Positions 17,175-25,211 of a DNA stretch of 64,000 bases are shown one piece after another. This DNA is from RH-AL1 sp965277735. Its GTDB lineage: Bacteria; Pseudomonadota; Alphaproteobacteria; Rhizobiales; Beijerinckiaceae. Location: contig CBDIDO010000003.1 of NCBI GenBank assembly GCA_965277735.1, positions 1,240,001 to 1,304,000 on the forward strand. The letters are read 5' to 3'. Every line of letters begins with the position of its first letter. The stretch's first letter is position 1. A program made the position numbers and the translations under genes. The notes beneath the pieces were generated by a model, which saw nothing but the letters and a program-made list of their open reading frames with translations, was not told where the DNA came from and did no database searches.

Positions 17175-17183
17175 CGCACTACC
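17161..17183 (-). repeat. Right terminal inverted repeat of the IS1-type transposon
   Basis: AGATTTCAAACTGACGCACT then ACC. It is the inverted copy of 13963-13985 with one mismatch and contains the last codons and TGA (17172-17174) of the ClpS-like gene. Confidence 0.92.
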
Positions 17184-17191
17184 CGGGTAGC
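17184..17191. repeat. Right copy of 8-bp target-site duplication
   Basis: CGGGTAGC, identical to 13955-13962. Together they mark the exact insertion point at the SRAP stop codon. Confidence 0.9.
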
Positions 17192-17295
17192 CGACCGGTT
17201 GACGCAACCACTCCGCTAGCTCCACTCTTGAAGGTCAACCCGTGTCGCTCCCATCTGGAGCGGCCGATAACCCGCAATCTGGAGCCGAAACTACA

Positions 17296-17781
17296 ATGAG
17301 CGTCGCCTTCACCCGCGAGGAGGACGTCGAGGCGGCCGCCGCGCATTTGCCGGACCGGCCGATCTCGCCACACCACAACCTCGTCACGCCCGCTGGCCTC
17401 GCGGCGCTGGATGAGGCGTTGGCGGCGGCGCGCACGGCCCACCAGGCGGCGCAGTTGGGGGGCGACATCCGCACCGACCGCGCCGCAATGGCGATCGCGG
17501 TTCGCGACCTGCGTTATTACGCGTCGCGCCGCGCCAGCGCGCAGCTCGTCGAGGTGAAGCCCGAGGTCGATGTCGTGCAATTCGGCGGCAGCGTCACCTT
17601 CGAGCGCGACGACGGCCGCCGCCAGACGTTTCGCATCGTCGGCGAGGACGAGGCGGACGCGGCGAAAGGTTCGGTCTCCCACGTGTCGCCGCTCGCCCGC
17701 GCGCTGCTCGGCCGCAAGGTCGGCGATGTCGCGATGATGGGCGAGCACGAGCTCGAGGTGATGGCGGTCGGCGCGAGCTGA
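17296..17781 (+). CDS. GreA/GreB-family transcript cleavage factor-like protein
   Basis: This 161-residue protein starts at the ATG at 17296 (MSVAFTREEDVEAAAAHLPD); an earlier alternative start lacks a ribosome site. The N-terminal half is a helical segment with HHNLVTPAGLAALDEALAAA, and the C-terminal half is the FKBP-like GreA/B domain (VQFGGSVTFERDDGRRQTFR, ending with ARALLGRKVGDVAMM). It probably binds RNA polymerase through the secondary channel. Whether it rescues stalled polymerase or is a regulator of the Rnk/Gfh type is not clear. Confidence 0.88.
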   Translation: MSVAFTREEDVEAAAAHLPDRPISPHHNLVTPAGLAALDEALAAARTAHQAAQLGGDIRTDRAAMAIAVRDLRYYASRRASAQLVEVKPEVDVVQFGGSVTFERDDGRRQTFRIVGEDEADAAKGSVSHVSPLARALLGRKVGDVAMMGEHELEVMAVGAS

Positions 17782-17848
17782 GAGCGGGCGCTGCAGCGTC
17801 GGGCTCAAAGCTGGGATGCCAAGCGCGACGGCCAGACACTGATATTGG

Positions 17849-17933
17849 TGGTGGGAGAGGAAGGACTCGAACCTTCGAAGGCATAGCCAGCGGATTTACA
17901 GTCCGCCCCCTTTGCCGCTCGGGACACTCTCCC
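17849..17933 (-). tRNA. tRNA-Tyr (GUA anticodon), CCA encoded
   Basis: On the minus strand the gene begins GGGAGAGTGTCCCGAGCGG and contains the anticodon loop ACTGTAAATC. A long variable arm follows, then the T-arm GGTTCGAGTCC and the matching acceptor CTCTCCC-A-CCA. The total of 85 nt suits a class II tRNA-Tyr. The acceptor stem pairs perfectly (GGGAGAG/CTCTCCC). The anticodon reads normal Tyr codons and not UAG. Confidence 0.96.
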
Positions 17934-18086
17934 CCGCGAGCTTGCGCCGCGAAGCCGAGGCTTATCGGGAGCGCGAAGCGGCGTGTCAACCCGAAGCTGC
18001 CTTGCCGATGACCGGGCGGCGATTGCGGTGCGAGAGACAGCGTGGCAAGCCTCGCCGTCCTGCGCGATCCGCGCCGCGAGACCGCC

Positions 18087-19001
18087 ATGTCCCGACATCG
18101 TCCGCCCAAATCCGCGCCGCCCAAATCCGCGCCGTCCAAGTTTGCGCCGTCCAAGTCTGCGCCATCCAAGTCTGCGCCATCCAAGTCTGGGCGCCCCGCG
18201 CCCGCGCAAGCGCGTGACCCGCGGCCAGCGTCGGCCTCGGGCGGTCCCCGCCGCGCGCGGGAGGGCCACGCCGCGTCGCCGCAGGGCGCGCATTTCGTCT
18301 ACGGATTTCACGCGGTGCGCGCGGCGCTCGAGGCGCGGCGGCGCCCTTTCCTGGCGCTGCACGCCACCGAGGCGGCGGCCGAGCGGCTGGGAAGCGAGAT
18401 TGCGGCGGCACGGCTGCAGCCGCGTCTTGTCACGGGCGAGGACCTGTCGCGCCGGCTCGGCGCCCAGGCGGTGCATCAGGGCATCCTGCTGGAGGCCGGC
18501 CCGCTGCCGGAGCTCGATCTCTCGGAGATCGAGAGCCGCTCCGGCCTCGTGCTGGTGCTCGACCAGATCACCGATCCCCACAATGTCGGCGCCATCCTGC
18601 GCACCGCGGCGGCCTTCGCGGTCGACGCGCTGGTGACGACGACGCGGCGCGCGCCGGAAATGTCGGGGATTCTCGCCAAGGCGGCCTCGGGCGGCGCCGA
18701 TCTCGTGCCCATCGTCGAGGTCGTCAACCTCGCGCGGGCACTCGATGAGCTGGGCGAGCTCGGCTATTGGCGGATCGGGCTCGATTCGGAGGGGCCGGCG
18801 CCGTTCGAGGCTACAGCCGTCTCGCGCCCGCTGGCGCTCGTGCTCGGCGCCGAGGACAAAGGGCTGCGCCGGCTCACCCGGGATCGCTGCGACGCGCTTG
18901 CCCGCCTCGACATGCCAGGCGCCATCAAGAGCCTGAATGTGTCGAATGCCTGCGCCGTCGCGCTGACGCTGGCGCGCCAGCGGCTCGCCCAGGTTGATTG
19001 A
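18087..19001 (+). CDS. rlmB: 23S rRNA (guanosine-2251-2'-O)-methyltransferase RlmB
   Basis: This 304-residue protein is a SpoU/TrmH-type 2'-O-methyltransferase. A variable N-terminal tail of PPKSA/PSKSA repeats is followed by the substrate-binding domain (HFVYGFHAVRAALEARR) and the knotted SPOUT domain with VLDQITDPHNVGAILRTAAA, VLGAEDKGLRRLT and IKSLNVSNACAVAL. The ATG at 18087 is chosen because it begins the protein just before the repeats. It is transcribed away from tRNA-Tyr. Confidence 0.94.
   Translation: MSRHRPPKSAPPKSAPSKFAPSKSAPSKSAPSKSGRPAPAQARDPRPASASGGPRRAREGHAASPQGAHFVYGFHAVRAALEARRRPFLALHATEAAAERLGSEIAAARLQPRLVTGEDLSRRLGAQAVHQGILLEAGPLPELDLSEIESRSGLVLVLDQITDPHNVGAILRTAAAFAVDALVTTTRRAPEMSGILAKAASGGADLVPIVEVVNLARALDELGELGYWRIGLDSEGPAPFEATAVSRPLALVLGAEDKGLRRLTRDRCDALARLDMPGAIKSLNVSNACAVALTLARQRLAQVD
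18102..18191 (+). repeat. 15-bp tandem repeat in the 5' end of rlmB (six units)
   Basis: Six successive 15-bp units encode PPKSA, PPKSA, PSKFA, PSKSA, PSKSA and PSKSG. The last copies are nearly identical in DNA (CCGTCCAAGTCTGCG or CCATCCAAGTCTGCG), which suggests recent slippage or duplication. Confidence 0.85.
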
Positions 19002-19014
19002 TCAGGTCGACGGA

Positions 19015-19473
19015 TCAGCGCCGGCAGGGCGCGCCGTAGACGACGCGCGTGGCCGGCTTGTGCGCGAGCCCGCCGCCGATCTCGATGATCTGCGGGCAGC
19101 GCGGCGGCAGCGGCGGGTAGGCGAAAGGCGGCGGCGCGTCGATCGGGCCGAGCCCCGGCTGCGGATAGCCCGCGTCGCCGAAGTCGCCGATCCCGTAGCC
19201 GTCGTAGCCGAGGCCGCCGCCGCCGTATCCGTAGCGCAGCCCGCGCCGGCCGGGCGATACGAGCGTCGGCCGGATGCCGCGATAGCCGCCGTAATTGGGG
19301 TGGCCGGGCGCGACGAGCGTCGGGGCGATGCCGGAGTAGGGCACGCGCGGGCCGGGCGTGACGAGGGTCGGGCGCATGCCGGTGAGGGCGGGGCGCGCCG
19401 CGAGCGGGACTGCTCCGGCGACAAAAAACGCGGCAATGCCGACACAGGCGGCAAATCTCGACGAAAGATACAT
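19015..19473 (-). CDS. Exported Gly/Pro/Tyr-rich protein with PTLVxPG repeats
   Basis: This 152-residue protein starts at 19473 after GAGGGAG. A signal peptide (MYLSSRFAACVGIAAFFVAG and onward) is followed by three spaced repeats: MRPTLVTPGPR, IAPTLVAPGHP and IRPTLVSPGRR. A Gly/Tyr-rich stretch comes next, then a C-terminal part with two Cys (PPRCPQIIEIGGG and GAPCRR) that could form a disulphide. No known family was recognised. It converges on rlmB with 13 bp between stops. Confidence 0.75.
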   Translation of the reverse strand: MYLSSRFAACVGIAAFFVAGAVPLAARPALTGMRPTLVTPGPRVPYSGIAPTLVAPGHPNYGGYRGIRPTLVSPGRRGLRYGYGGGGLGYDGYGIGDFGDAGYPQPGLGPIDAPPPFAYPPLPPRCPQIIEIGGGLAHKPATRVVYGAPCRR

Positions 19474-19692
19474 GACGACTCCCTCGACGCGGGGCCGGCC
19501 CGCGCTTATCAAATGTGCCCAATCGATTGCGCTGTCGTTCCGGTTCGGCGCAGGCCGTCCCGGAATCGATCGGATCGGACGTTTCGCGAGTCTCGGCGCA
19601 AGAGACAGGCCGCGGGATTCCGTCCATAAGACAATGTGGTCGCGCGGCGAAAATTGTCGCATGATCCAAAAGGGTTACAGGGGGAGGACTAG

Positions 19693-20016
19693 GTGGACGA
19701 AAGCGTCGACGCCGTCAGGGCGATCATGGCCAATCCGAGGTTTCAGGCCCTCGTCGCAACGCGGCGGCGGCTGAGCTGGTCGATGACCATCATCATGTTC
19801 ATCGTCTATTTCGGCTTCATCCTGCTCGTGGCCTTCAACAAGACCGATGGCGGGATCATCTCCCAGCGAGTCGGCGGCGGCACGACGTCGATCGCCATCC
19901 TCGCCGGGCTCGGCATCCTCATCTTCACCTTCCTGCTGAACGGCCTCTACATCCTCATCGCGAACTCGAAGTTCGACCGGATGACCGCCGAGCTGCGCCG
20001 GGAGATCGGCCGATGA
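19693..20016 (+). CDS. DUF485 small membrane protein, ActP partner
   Basis: This 107-residue protein (GTG start at 19693 after GGGGGAGGA) has two membrane helices (about 31-50 and 67-90). It contains NPRFQALVATRRRLSWSMT, typical of the DUF485 (YjcH) family. Its stop overlaps the start of actP (ATGA at 20013-20016). YjcH-actP pairs are usual in acetate-utilising bacteria. Confidence 0.92.
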   Translation: MDESVDAVRAIMANPRFQALVATRRRLSWSMTIIMFIVYFGFILLVAFNKTDGGIISQRVGGGTTSIAILAGLGILIFTFLLNGLYILIANSKFDRMTAELRREIGR

Positions 20017-21767
20017 ACTCTCGCTTCTCCCTGCGCGCTCCGGCGCGCGTCGCTGTGACCTCAGTCGCGATGCTGTCGTTCTCCGTCGTCGCCGCGTTCG
20101 CACAGGGCACGCCCGCCGCTTCGCCCGTCCCAGCGCCTGCTGCGGCGCCCCCCGCCGCTCAGGGAGCCGTTACGGGCGTGAGCTACAGCGCGCTCGCGAT
20201 GTTCTTCCTGTTCGTCGCGCTCACGCTCTACATCACCTACCGCGCGGCTCGCGCCACGCGCACGGCCAACGACTTCTACGCGGCCGGCGGCGGTATCACC
20301 GCGACGCAGAACGGCATGGCGATCGCCGGCGACTACATGTCGGCCGCCTCGTTCCTCGGTATTTCCGATCTCGTCTACCAGTCGGGCTTCGACGGTCTGC
20401 TCTATTCGGTGGGCTTCATGGTCGGCTGGCCGATCCTGCTGTTCCTGATCGCCGAGCGGTTGCGCAACCTCGGCAAGTACACGTTTGCCGACGTCGCCTC
20501 GTTCCGCCTGCAGCAGACGCCGATCCGCATACTGTCTGCCTTCGGCACGCTGTTCGTCGTCGCGCTCTACCTGATCGCGCAGATGGTGGGCGCCGGCGAG
20601 CTCATCGTCGTGCTCTCGGCCAAGCACCTGCCGTACTTCGCCGCCGAGATCATCGTCGGCGTGCTGATGATCACCTATGTCGCCTTCGGCGGCATGAAGG
20701 CCACGACCTGGGTGCAGATCATCAAGGCCGGCCTCTTGCTGTTCGGCGCGACGATCATCGCGCTTCTCGTGCTGGCGAAGTTCCACTTCTCGCCGGACCA
20801 GATGTTTGCGGCCGCCGACAAGCTGAAGCACGACGGCTACGCCGCCGCGATGGACGCCTGGAAGGCCAAGGGCATGAAGGGCGCGCATCCCGTGCAGGAC
20901 CCGATGTCGCCCGGCGGCTTCGTGCCGGACCCGTGGTCGGGCATCTCGCTCGGCATGGCGCTGATGTTCGGCACCGCCGGCCTGCCGCACATCCTGATGC
21001 GCTTCTTCACCGTGAAGGATGCGGCGACGGCGCGGAAGTCCGTGCTCGTGACCAGCGGCCTGATCGGCTATTTCTACATCCTCACCTTCATCATCGGTTT
21101 CGGCGCCATCGTGTTCGATCCGCCGGGCACCGTGAAGAACATGGCGGCGGTGCGTCTCGCCGACGTGCTCGGCGGGTCCTACCTCTTCGGCTTCATCGCG
21201 GCGGTCGCCTTCGCGACGATCCTCGCGGTGGTGGCGGGTCTGACGCTGGCGGCGGCTTCCGCCATCAGCCACGACATCTACGCCAACGTGATCGCCAAGG
21301 GTAACTCGGAGAAGCACGAGGTCAACGTGTCGAAGGGCGCGGCGGTCGTCATCGGCCTCATCGCGATCTACCTCGGCATCGTCTTCGAGGACCAGAACGT
21401 CGCCTTCATGGTGGGCCTCGCCTTCGCCGTCGCGGCGTCGTGCAACTTCCCCGTCCTCATCATGTCGCTGCTGTGGCGCGGCACGACGACGCTCGGAGCC
21501 GTTGTCGGCGGCACGCTTGGCCTTGTCTCCTCGGTCGTGATGGTCGTGTTGTCGAAGGCATTCTGGGTGACGTCGCTGCATCACAAGGCGGCGATCTTCC
21601 CGCTGTCGTCGCCGGCGCTCTTCTCGATCCCGATCGCCTTCATCGGGATCTGGCTGTTCTCGGTGCTCGACCGGAGCGCCCGCGCCAACGGCGAGCGTGC
21701 CGCCTACGACGCGCAGTTCGTCCGCGCCGAGACAGGTATCGGCGCGCTCGAGGCCCACGTGCACTAA
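20013..21767 (+). CDS. actP: Cation/acetate symporter ActP
   Basis: This 584-residue SSS-family transporter has a signal-peptide-like N-terminus, a Pro/Ala linker and about 13 membrane helices. ARATRTANDFYAAGGGITAT, NGMAIAGDYMSAASFLGI and FGTAGLPHILMRFFTVKDA are ActP signatures. It imports acetate and related short carboxylates with Na+ or H+. It is coupled to the DUF485 gene, and a terminator follows. Confidence 0.95.
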   Translation: MNSRFSLRAPARVAVTSVAMLSFSVVAAFAQGTPAASPVPAPAAAPPAAQGAVTGVSYSALAMFFLFVALTLYITYRAARATRTANDFYAAGGGITATQNGMAIAGDYMSAASFLGISDLVYQSGFDGLLYSVGFMVGWPILLFLIAERLRNLGKYTFADVASFRLQQTPIRILSAFGTLFVVALYLIAQMVGAGELIVVLSAKHLPYFAAEIIVGVLMITYVAFGGMKATTWVQIIKAGLLLFGATIIALLVLAKFHFSPDQMFAAADKLKHDGYAAAMDAWKAKGMKGAHPVQDPMSPGGFVPDPWSGISLGMALMFGTAGLPHILMRFFTVKDAATARKSVLVTSGLIGYFYILTFIIGFGAIVFDPPGTVKNMAAVRLADVLGGSYLFGFIAAVAFATILAVVAGLTLAAASAISHDIYANVIAKGNSEKHEVNVSKGAAVVIGLIAIYLGIVFEDQNVAFMVGLAFAVAASCNFPVLIMSLLWRGTTTLGAVVGGTLGLVSSVVMVVLSKAFWVTSLHHKAAIFPLSSPALFSIPIAFIGIWLFSVLDRSARANGERAAYDAQFVRAETGIGALEAHVH

Positions 21768-21806
21768 AGCTGGACCGGCGCCCGACGGCGCCGTCCTTAA
21801 CCAAGC

Positions 21807-21840
21807 AAAGGCCGTCCGCTCACGCGGGCGGCCTTTCTCT
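21807..21840 (+). terminator. Terminator after actP
   Basis: AAAGGCCGTCCGC and GCGGGCGGCCTTT form a GC-rich stem with a TCAC loop (one G-T pair) and end in TTTCTCTTT, about 40 bp after the actP stop. Confidence 0.75.
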
Positions 21841-22000
21841 TTGGTGCGAGCCGCGTCCGGCGCGCGCGCCGGCCTTGTCGGATGCGCAGACCGCGACGTG
21901 CCGAAACCTGCTTGGATAAGGCCGCCCCCGCAGCCACCCACCAAGGACGCATCGTGACGACCCCGACCCACAGCCAACCCCGCGGCCCGAGCAAGCCGGC

Positions 22001-22423
22001 ATGATCGCGGCGATCGCGGGCCTGCTCGGCTGCCAGCTCGCCGGGGAGGTTCTGGTGCGCGCGCTCGGCCTGCCGCTGCCGGGCCCTGTTGCCGGCATGG
22101 GCATTCTGTTCCTCGCCCTCGTGTGGCGCGGCCACCGCGCGCCCGAGGCGGAGGCCGTCCCGCTGGCGCTCGGCGAGGTCGCCGACGCGCTGCTGCGCAA
22201 TCTCTCGCTGCTCTTCATCCCGGCCGCGGTCGGCGTCGTGCAATATCTCGGGCTGCTCCGGACCTATGCCGGGCCGATCGCGCTCGCCATCACCGTCTCG
22301 ACGCTCGCCGCGCTGATTGTCACCGTGCTGGCCTTTCGCGTGGTCGCGCGGCTGCACGCCTTCCGGCACAAGGGCGTCGTCGGTGACGTCGAGGCCGCGG
22401 TCGATCCGGAGCATCACCCGTGA
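22001..22423 (+). CDS. CidA/LrgA family holin-like membrane protein
   Basis: This 140-residue protein has four membrane helices. GLPLPGPVAGMGILFLALVW and LLFIPAAVGVVQYLGLL are typical of CidA/LrgA. Members were described as holin-like regulators of murein hydrolases and, more recently, as parts of pyruvate or glycolate transporters. Its stop overlaps the GTG of the LrgB gene, so the two are made together. Confidence 0.93.
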   Translation: MIAAIAGLLGCQLAGEVLVRALGLPLPGPVAGMGILFLALVWRGHRAPEAEAVPLALGEVADALLRNLSLLFIPAAVGVVQYLGLLRTYAGPIALAITVSTLAALIVTVLAFRVVARLHAFRHKGVVGDVEAAVDPEHHP

Positions 22424-23169
22424 TCGAGTCCTTCCCCACGCGTGCCGGCGAACTCTGGGTCTATCTCGCCGAGAACCCGCTGCTGTGGCTGACGATCGTG
22501 CTGGTCGCCTACCTCGTGGCCGACTGGATCTCGGCGCGCTGCCGGCGTCACCCGCTCGCCAACACGGTGATGATCGCGACCTTCTTCGTCGGCACGCTCC
22601 TGTTGGTGACGCACACGAGCTACCAGACCTTCTTTTCCGGCGCACAATTCGTGCACTTCCTGCTCGGCCCTGCCACGGTCGCGCTGGCGGTGCCGCTCTA
22701 CCGCAACCTCGGGCGCGTCGGCGCGACGCTGATGCCGATGGGCTGCGCGCTCGTCGCCGGCTCGCTCACCGCCATCGTCTCTGCCATCGTGATCGGCGGC
22801 CTCACCGGCATGCCCGTCGTGCTGCTCGCCTCGCTGGCGCCGAAGTCGGTGACGACGCCGATCGCGATGAGCCTCGCCAAGGCCAATGGCGGCATCCCGG
22901 CCCTCGCGGCGGTCTTCGTGATGATCACCGGCATCTTCGGCGCGGTCGTGGTGACGCCCCTGATGAACGCGATGGGCATCCGCGACTACGCCGCGCGGGG
23001 CTTCGCCGCCGGGCTCGCCGCGCATGGCATCGGCACCGCACGCGCGTTCCAGGTCGATGCGCTCGCCGGCGCCTTCGCCGGCATCGCGCTCGGGCTCAAC
23101 GGCGCGGTCACCTCGCTGCTCACGCCGCTGGTCGTGCCGCCGCTCCTGCGCCTGTTCGGTGGCAGCTGA
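22420..23169 (+). CDS. LrgB/CidB family membrane protein
   Basis: This 249-residue protein has seven to eight predicted helices. LASLAPKSVTTPIAMSLAKA, FVMITGIFGAVVVTPLMNAM and the HGIGTARAFQ segment are LrgB hallmarks. With the preceding CidA/LrgA-like protein it probably forms a membrane complex; given two carboxylate symporter operons nearby, a role in export or uptake of small carboxylates fits better than autolysis (inference). Confidence 0.93.
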   Translation: MIESFPTRAGELWVYLAENPLLWLTIVLVAYLVADWISARCRRHPLANTVMIATFFVGTLLLVTHTSYQTFFSGAQFVHFLLGPATVALAVPLYRNLGRVGATLMPMGCALVAGSLTAIVSAIVIGGLTGMPVVLLASLAPKSVTTPIAMSLAKANGGIPALAAVFVMITGIFGAVVVTPLMNAMGIRDYAARGFAAGLAAHGIGTARAFQVDALAGAFAGIALGLNGAVTSLLTPLVVPPLLRLFGGS

Positions 23170-23176
23170 GCCGCGC

Positions 23177-23497
23177 TCAGTGCACGATCAGCGGCAGAAA
23201 TTCGTAGACCTGATAGGCGAGCACCGCCACGCCGAGCGCACGCCGCCACGGGTTGCAGCCACGGATCACCTCGTCGAGCGCCCACCAGGTCAGGCTCACC
23301 GCCGCGATGATGGTGACTGCCGTCAGCCACCGGCCGGTCGGGTGCAGGAGTTCCTGCACCGCGAAAGCGGCGACGAAGATCCACAGCGGCAGGTTCGGCC
23401 ATTGCGCGAAGACGAGCTTGCCCGTCGAGCGATCCTCGAAGCACCAGCGCAGCGGGCCGCGCGGCGCCTGCGGCTGCGGGTCGATCGGCGCGCTCAT
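23177..23497 (-). CDS. Hypothetical membrane protein, 106 residues
   Basis: The product has two to three membrane helices (about 37-50, 57-70 and 86-102), after the polar start MSAPIDPQPQAPRGPLRWCF. It overlaps the upstream galM stop by four bases (ATGA), so it is cotranscribed with galM. No family was recognised; short uncharacterised membrane proteins of this shape are common in Hyphomicrobiales. Confidence 0.75.
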   Translation of the reverse strand: MSAPIDPQPQAPRGPLRWCFEDRSTGKLVFAQWPNLPLWIFVAAFAVQELLHPTGRWLTAVTIIAAVSLTWWALDEVIRGCNPWRRALGVAVLAYQVYEFLPLIVH

Positions 23498-24534
23498 GCC
23501 AGCGAGAAGCGATAGAGGATCGTCAGCGAGAAGGTCTCGCCTGGTCGCAGGATCGTCGAGGGGAAGGACGGCTGGTTCGGCGCATCGGGGAAGGCCTCTG
23601 CCTCCAGCGCGAGGCCGGCCGTCTGCCGATAGGTGCCCCCGTGCCCGACGAGCGAGCCGTCGAGACTGTTGCCGGTATAGACCTGCAGCCCGGCGGCGTC
23701 GGTCTCGAGCTCGAGCACGCGGCCGGTGCCGCGATGCGTCAGCCGCGCCGCTTTGCGCAGCAGGCCGGCGTGCCCGTCGAGCACGAAGCAATGGTCGAAG
23801 CCGCGCGCAACGAGCAGCTGGGCATCGTGGTGGCGCACCCGCGCGCCGATCGCGACAGGCTTGCGGAAGTCGAACACGGTGCCGTCGACCGGCCTGATCT
23901 CGCCGTGCGGGATCTGCTGCTTGTCGGTCGGCAGGAAGTGCCCGGCGAAGACCTCGAGCTCGTGGTCGGCGACGTCGAGCGCGGCGGCGCCGGCGAGGTT
24001 GAAATAGGGGTGCGCCGACATGTTGATCGGCGTCGGCTTGGTCGTCGTGGCTTGCAGCACCAGGCGCAGCGCGTCGGCTTCGAGCGTGTAGGTCGCCGTC
24101 GCGGAGACCGCGCCGGGAAAGCCCTGGTCGCCGTCGGCGCTCTCGAGCGTGAAGGTCGCCTGCGTCGGCGTGCGGTAGGACACTGTCCAGAAGCGCTTGG
24201 CGAACGCCTGACGGCCGCCGTGCAACGTGTTCTCGCCGTCGTTGACGGACAGCTCGTAGGTCTCGCCGTCGAGCTTGAAGCGGCCCTTGGCGATGCGGTT
24301 GGCATAGCGCCCGAGCACGGCGCCGAACGAGCCGGCGCGCAGGATCATGTCGGCGTGGTCGAAACCGAGCAGCACGTGGTCGAGCTGGCCGTGCCGGTCG
24401 GGCGCCTCGACCGACAGCATGCGTGCGCCGTAATTGGTCAGGCCGACCTTGAGCGTGTTGTTTGAGAGCTTCAGCAGGCCGACCGGCGTGTCGTCGCTGG
24501 CATGGCCCAGGGTCGCGTCGAAAGGGTCGGTCAT
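23494..24534 (-). CDS. galM: Aldose 1-epimerase (mutarotase)
   Basis: This 346-residue cytosolic enzyme interconverts alpha and beta anomers of aldoses such as galactose or glucose. LGRYANRIAKGRF, NDGENTLHGG (His of the active site), NMSAHPYFNLAG (catalytic His) and a C-terminal LALEAEAFPDAPN with the base Glu are seen. The ATG at 24534 gives the standard N-terminus. It is followed by a small membrane protein gene. Confidence 0.94.
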   Translation of the reverse strand: MTDPFDATLGHASDDTPVGLLKLSNNTLKVGLTNYGARMLSVEAPDRHGQLDHVLLGFDHADMILRAGSFGAVLGRYANRIAKGRFKLDGETYELSVNDGENTLHGGRQAFAKRFWTVSYRTPTQATFTLESADGDQGFPGAVSATATYTLEADALRLVLQATTTKPTPINMSAHPYFNLAGAAALDVADHELEVFAGHFLPTDKQQIPHGEIRPVDGTVFDFRKPVAIGARVRHHDAQLLVARGFDHCFVLDGHAGLLRKAARLTHRGTGRVLELETDAAGLQVYTGNSLDGSLVGHGGTYRQTAGLALEAEAFPDAPNQPSFPSTILRPGETFSLTILYRFSLA

Positions 24535-24666
24535 TAAGGTCTCGCGCTTTACAGGGAGCCTACAGGCGCACGGGGCACGACGCCAGCCGGCCGGCGGTTG
24601 GATGTGCGGCGGGAACCGCAACGGCTCCCGCATAGTTCGATACAAAAGCAAAGCTTGGAGCCGGGT

Positions 24667-25131
24667 ATGTCCGTGAAGTCCCTTCGACCGGCCCTGATGG
24701 CCGTTGCCGCCGTCGGCCTGATGGCTGTCCCGGCCGCGGCTGCTTCGCGCCACCACCATCAAGCGGCGACAGGCGCCAGCTATGCGCCCTACGCGCACAA
24801 GGGCGCCCGCCACGCCGGCAGCCAGCAGCTCGTCAGCGACGGGCCCGGCACCGGCTTCGGCTTCAGCCATTCGCCGCTCCCGTATCGCGTCGGCGCCTGG
24901 CGCCAGCGCGCCCGCCAGGCCGATGCCACGCACGAGGCGGTGGAGGACGATGCGCTGACCTCGGGCGGCTATTACGGCTTCCCCGGCGACAGCGTGTACG
25001 GCGCCGGCAACCACGCCGCCTACGGCGTCTTCAACGGCGCCGACGGCTACGGCTCGCCGTACTTCGCCGGCTATTACGGCCCCGCCGACGGCACCGATTA
25101 CGGCCCCTTCGGTCACGCCTACGACAACTAG
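24667..25131 (+). CDS. Small exported protein, His cluster then Gly/Tyr-rich
   Basis: This 154-residue protein (ATG at 24667) has a signal peptide ending AVPAAAA, directly followed by SRHHHQ. The C-terminal 60 residues are rich in Gly, Tyr, Asp and Ala (GGYYGFPGDSVYGAGN, YFAGYYGPADG). No family was recognised. It shares the signal-peptide-plus-His-cluster layout with the genes at 3042 and 31314. Confidence 0.75.
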   Translation: MSVKSLRPALMAVAAVGLMAVPAAAASRHHHQAATGASYAPYAHKGARHAGSQQLVSDGPGTGFGFSHSPLPYRVGAWRQRARQADATHEAVEDDALTSGGYYGFPGDSVYGAGNHAAYGVFNGADGYGSPYFAGYYGPADGTDYGPFGHAYDN

Positions 25132-25211
25132 GCCGGAAGCACCGGCGCGCTTAAACCTTTTCGAAAGCAAGAGTCCGTTAACTACGCGCGTACTCCTGGG
25201 CGCGCGGTGCG

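Larger units (their letters stand above)
13963..17183 (+). mobile_element. IS1-type transposon with passenger genes, 3,221 bp
   Basis: The unit is bounded by 23-bp inverted repeats (22/23) and flanked by a perfect 8-bp direct repeat, CGGGTAGC, so it inserted as one piece. It carries six genes on one strand, most with overlapping ends: a 78-residue unknown, a basic GLKGGRAR protein, a proteasome-like Ntn-hydrolase split by TAG, a 63-residue companion, the transposase and a ClpS-like protein. The ClpS-like gene ends inside the right repeat, showing that passengers are integral. Base composition is visibly more AT-rich than the host, especially 14500-15970. IS1 and IS1595 elements make 8-9 bp duplications, consistent with this. 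A name for the element could not be assigned. Confidence 0.9.

Noticed and set aside
17849..17933. tRNA-Tyr as attachment site of the nearby mobile element
   Set aside because: The element ends at 17183 with its own inverted repeats and 8-bp duplication. No copy of the tRNA 3' end is seen at the other border.
20061..21977. A 638-codon minus-strand frame opposite actP
   Set aside because: A shadow of the real transporter gene, rich in Arg, Asp and His with no recognisable fold; several other long frames (for example 3607-5784, 25635-27458 and 29116-30963) were rejected for the same reason.
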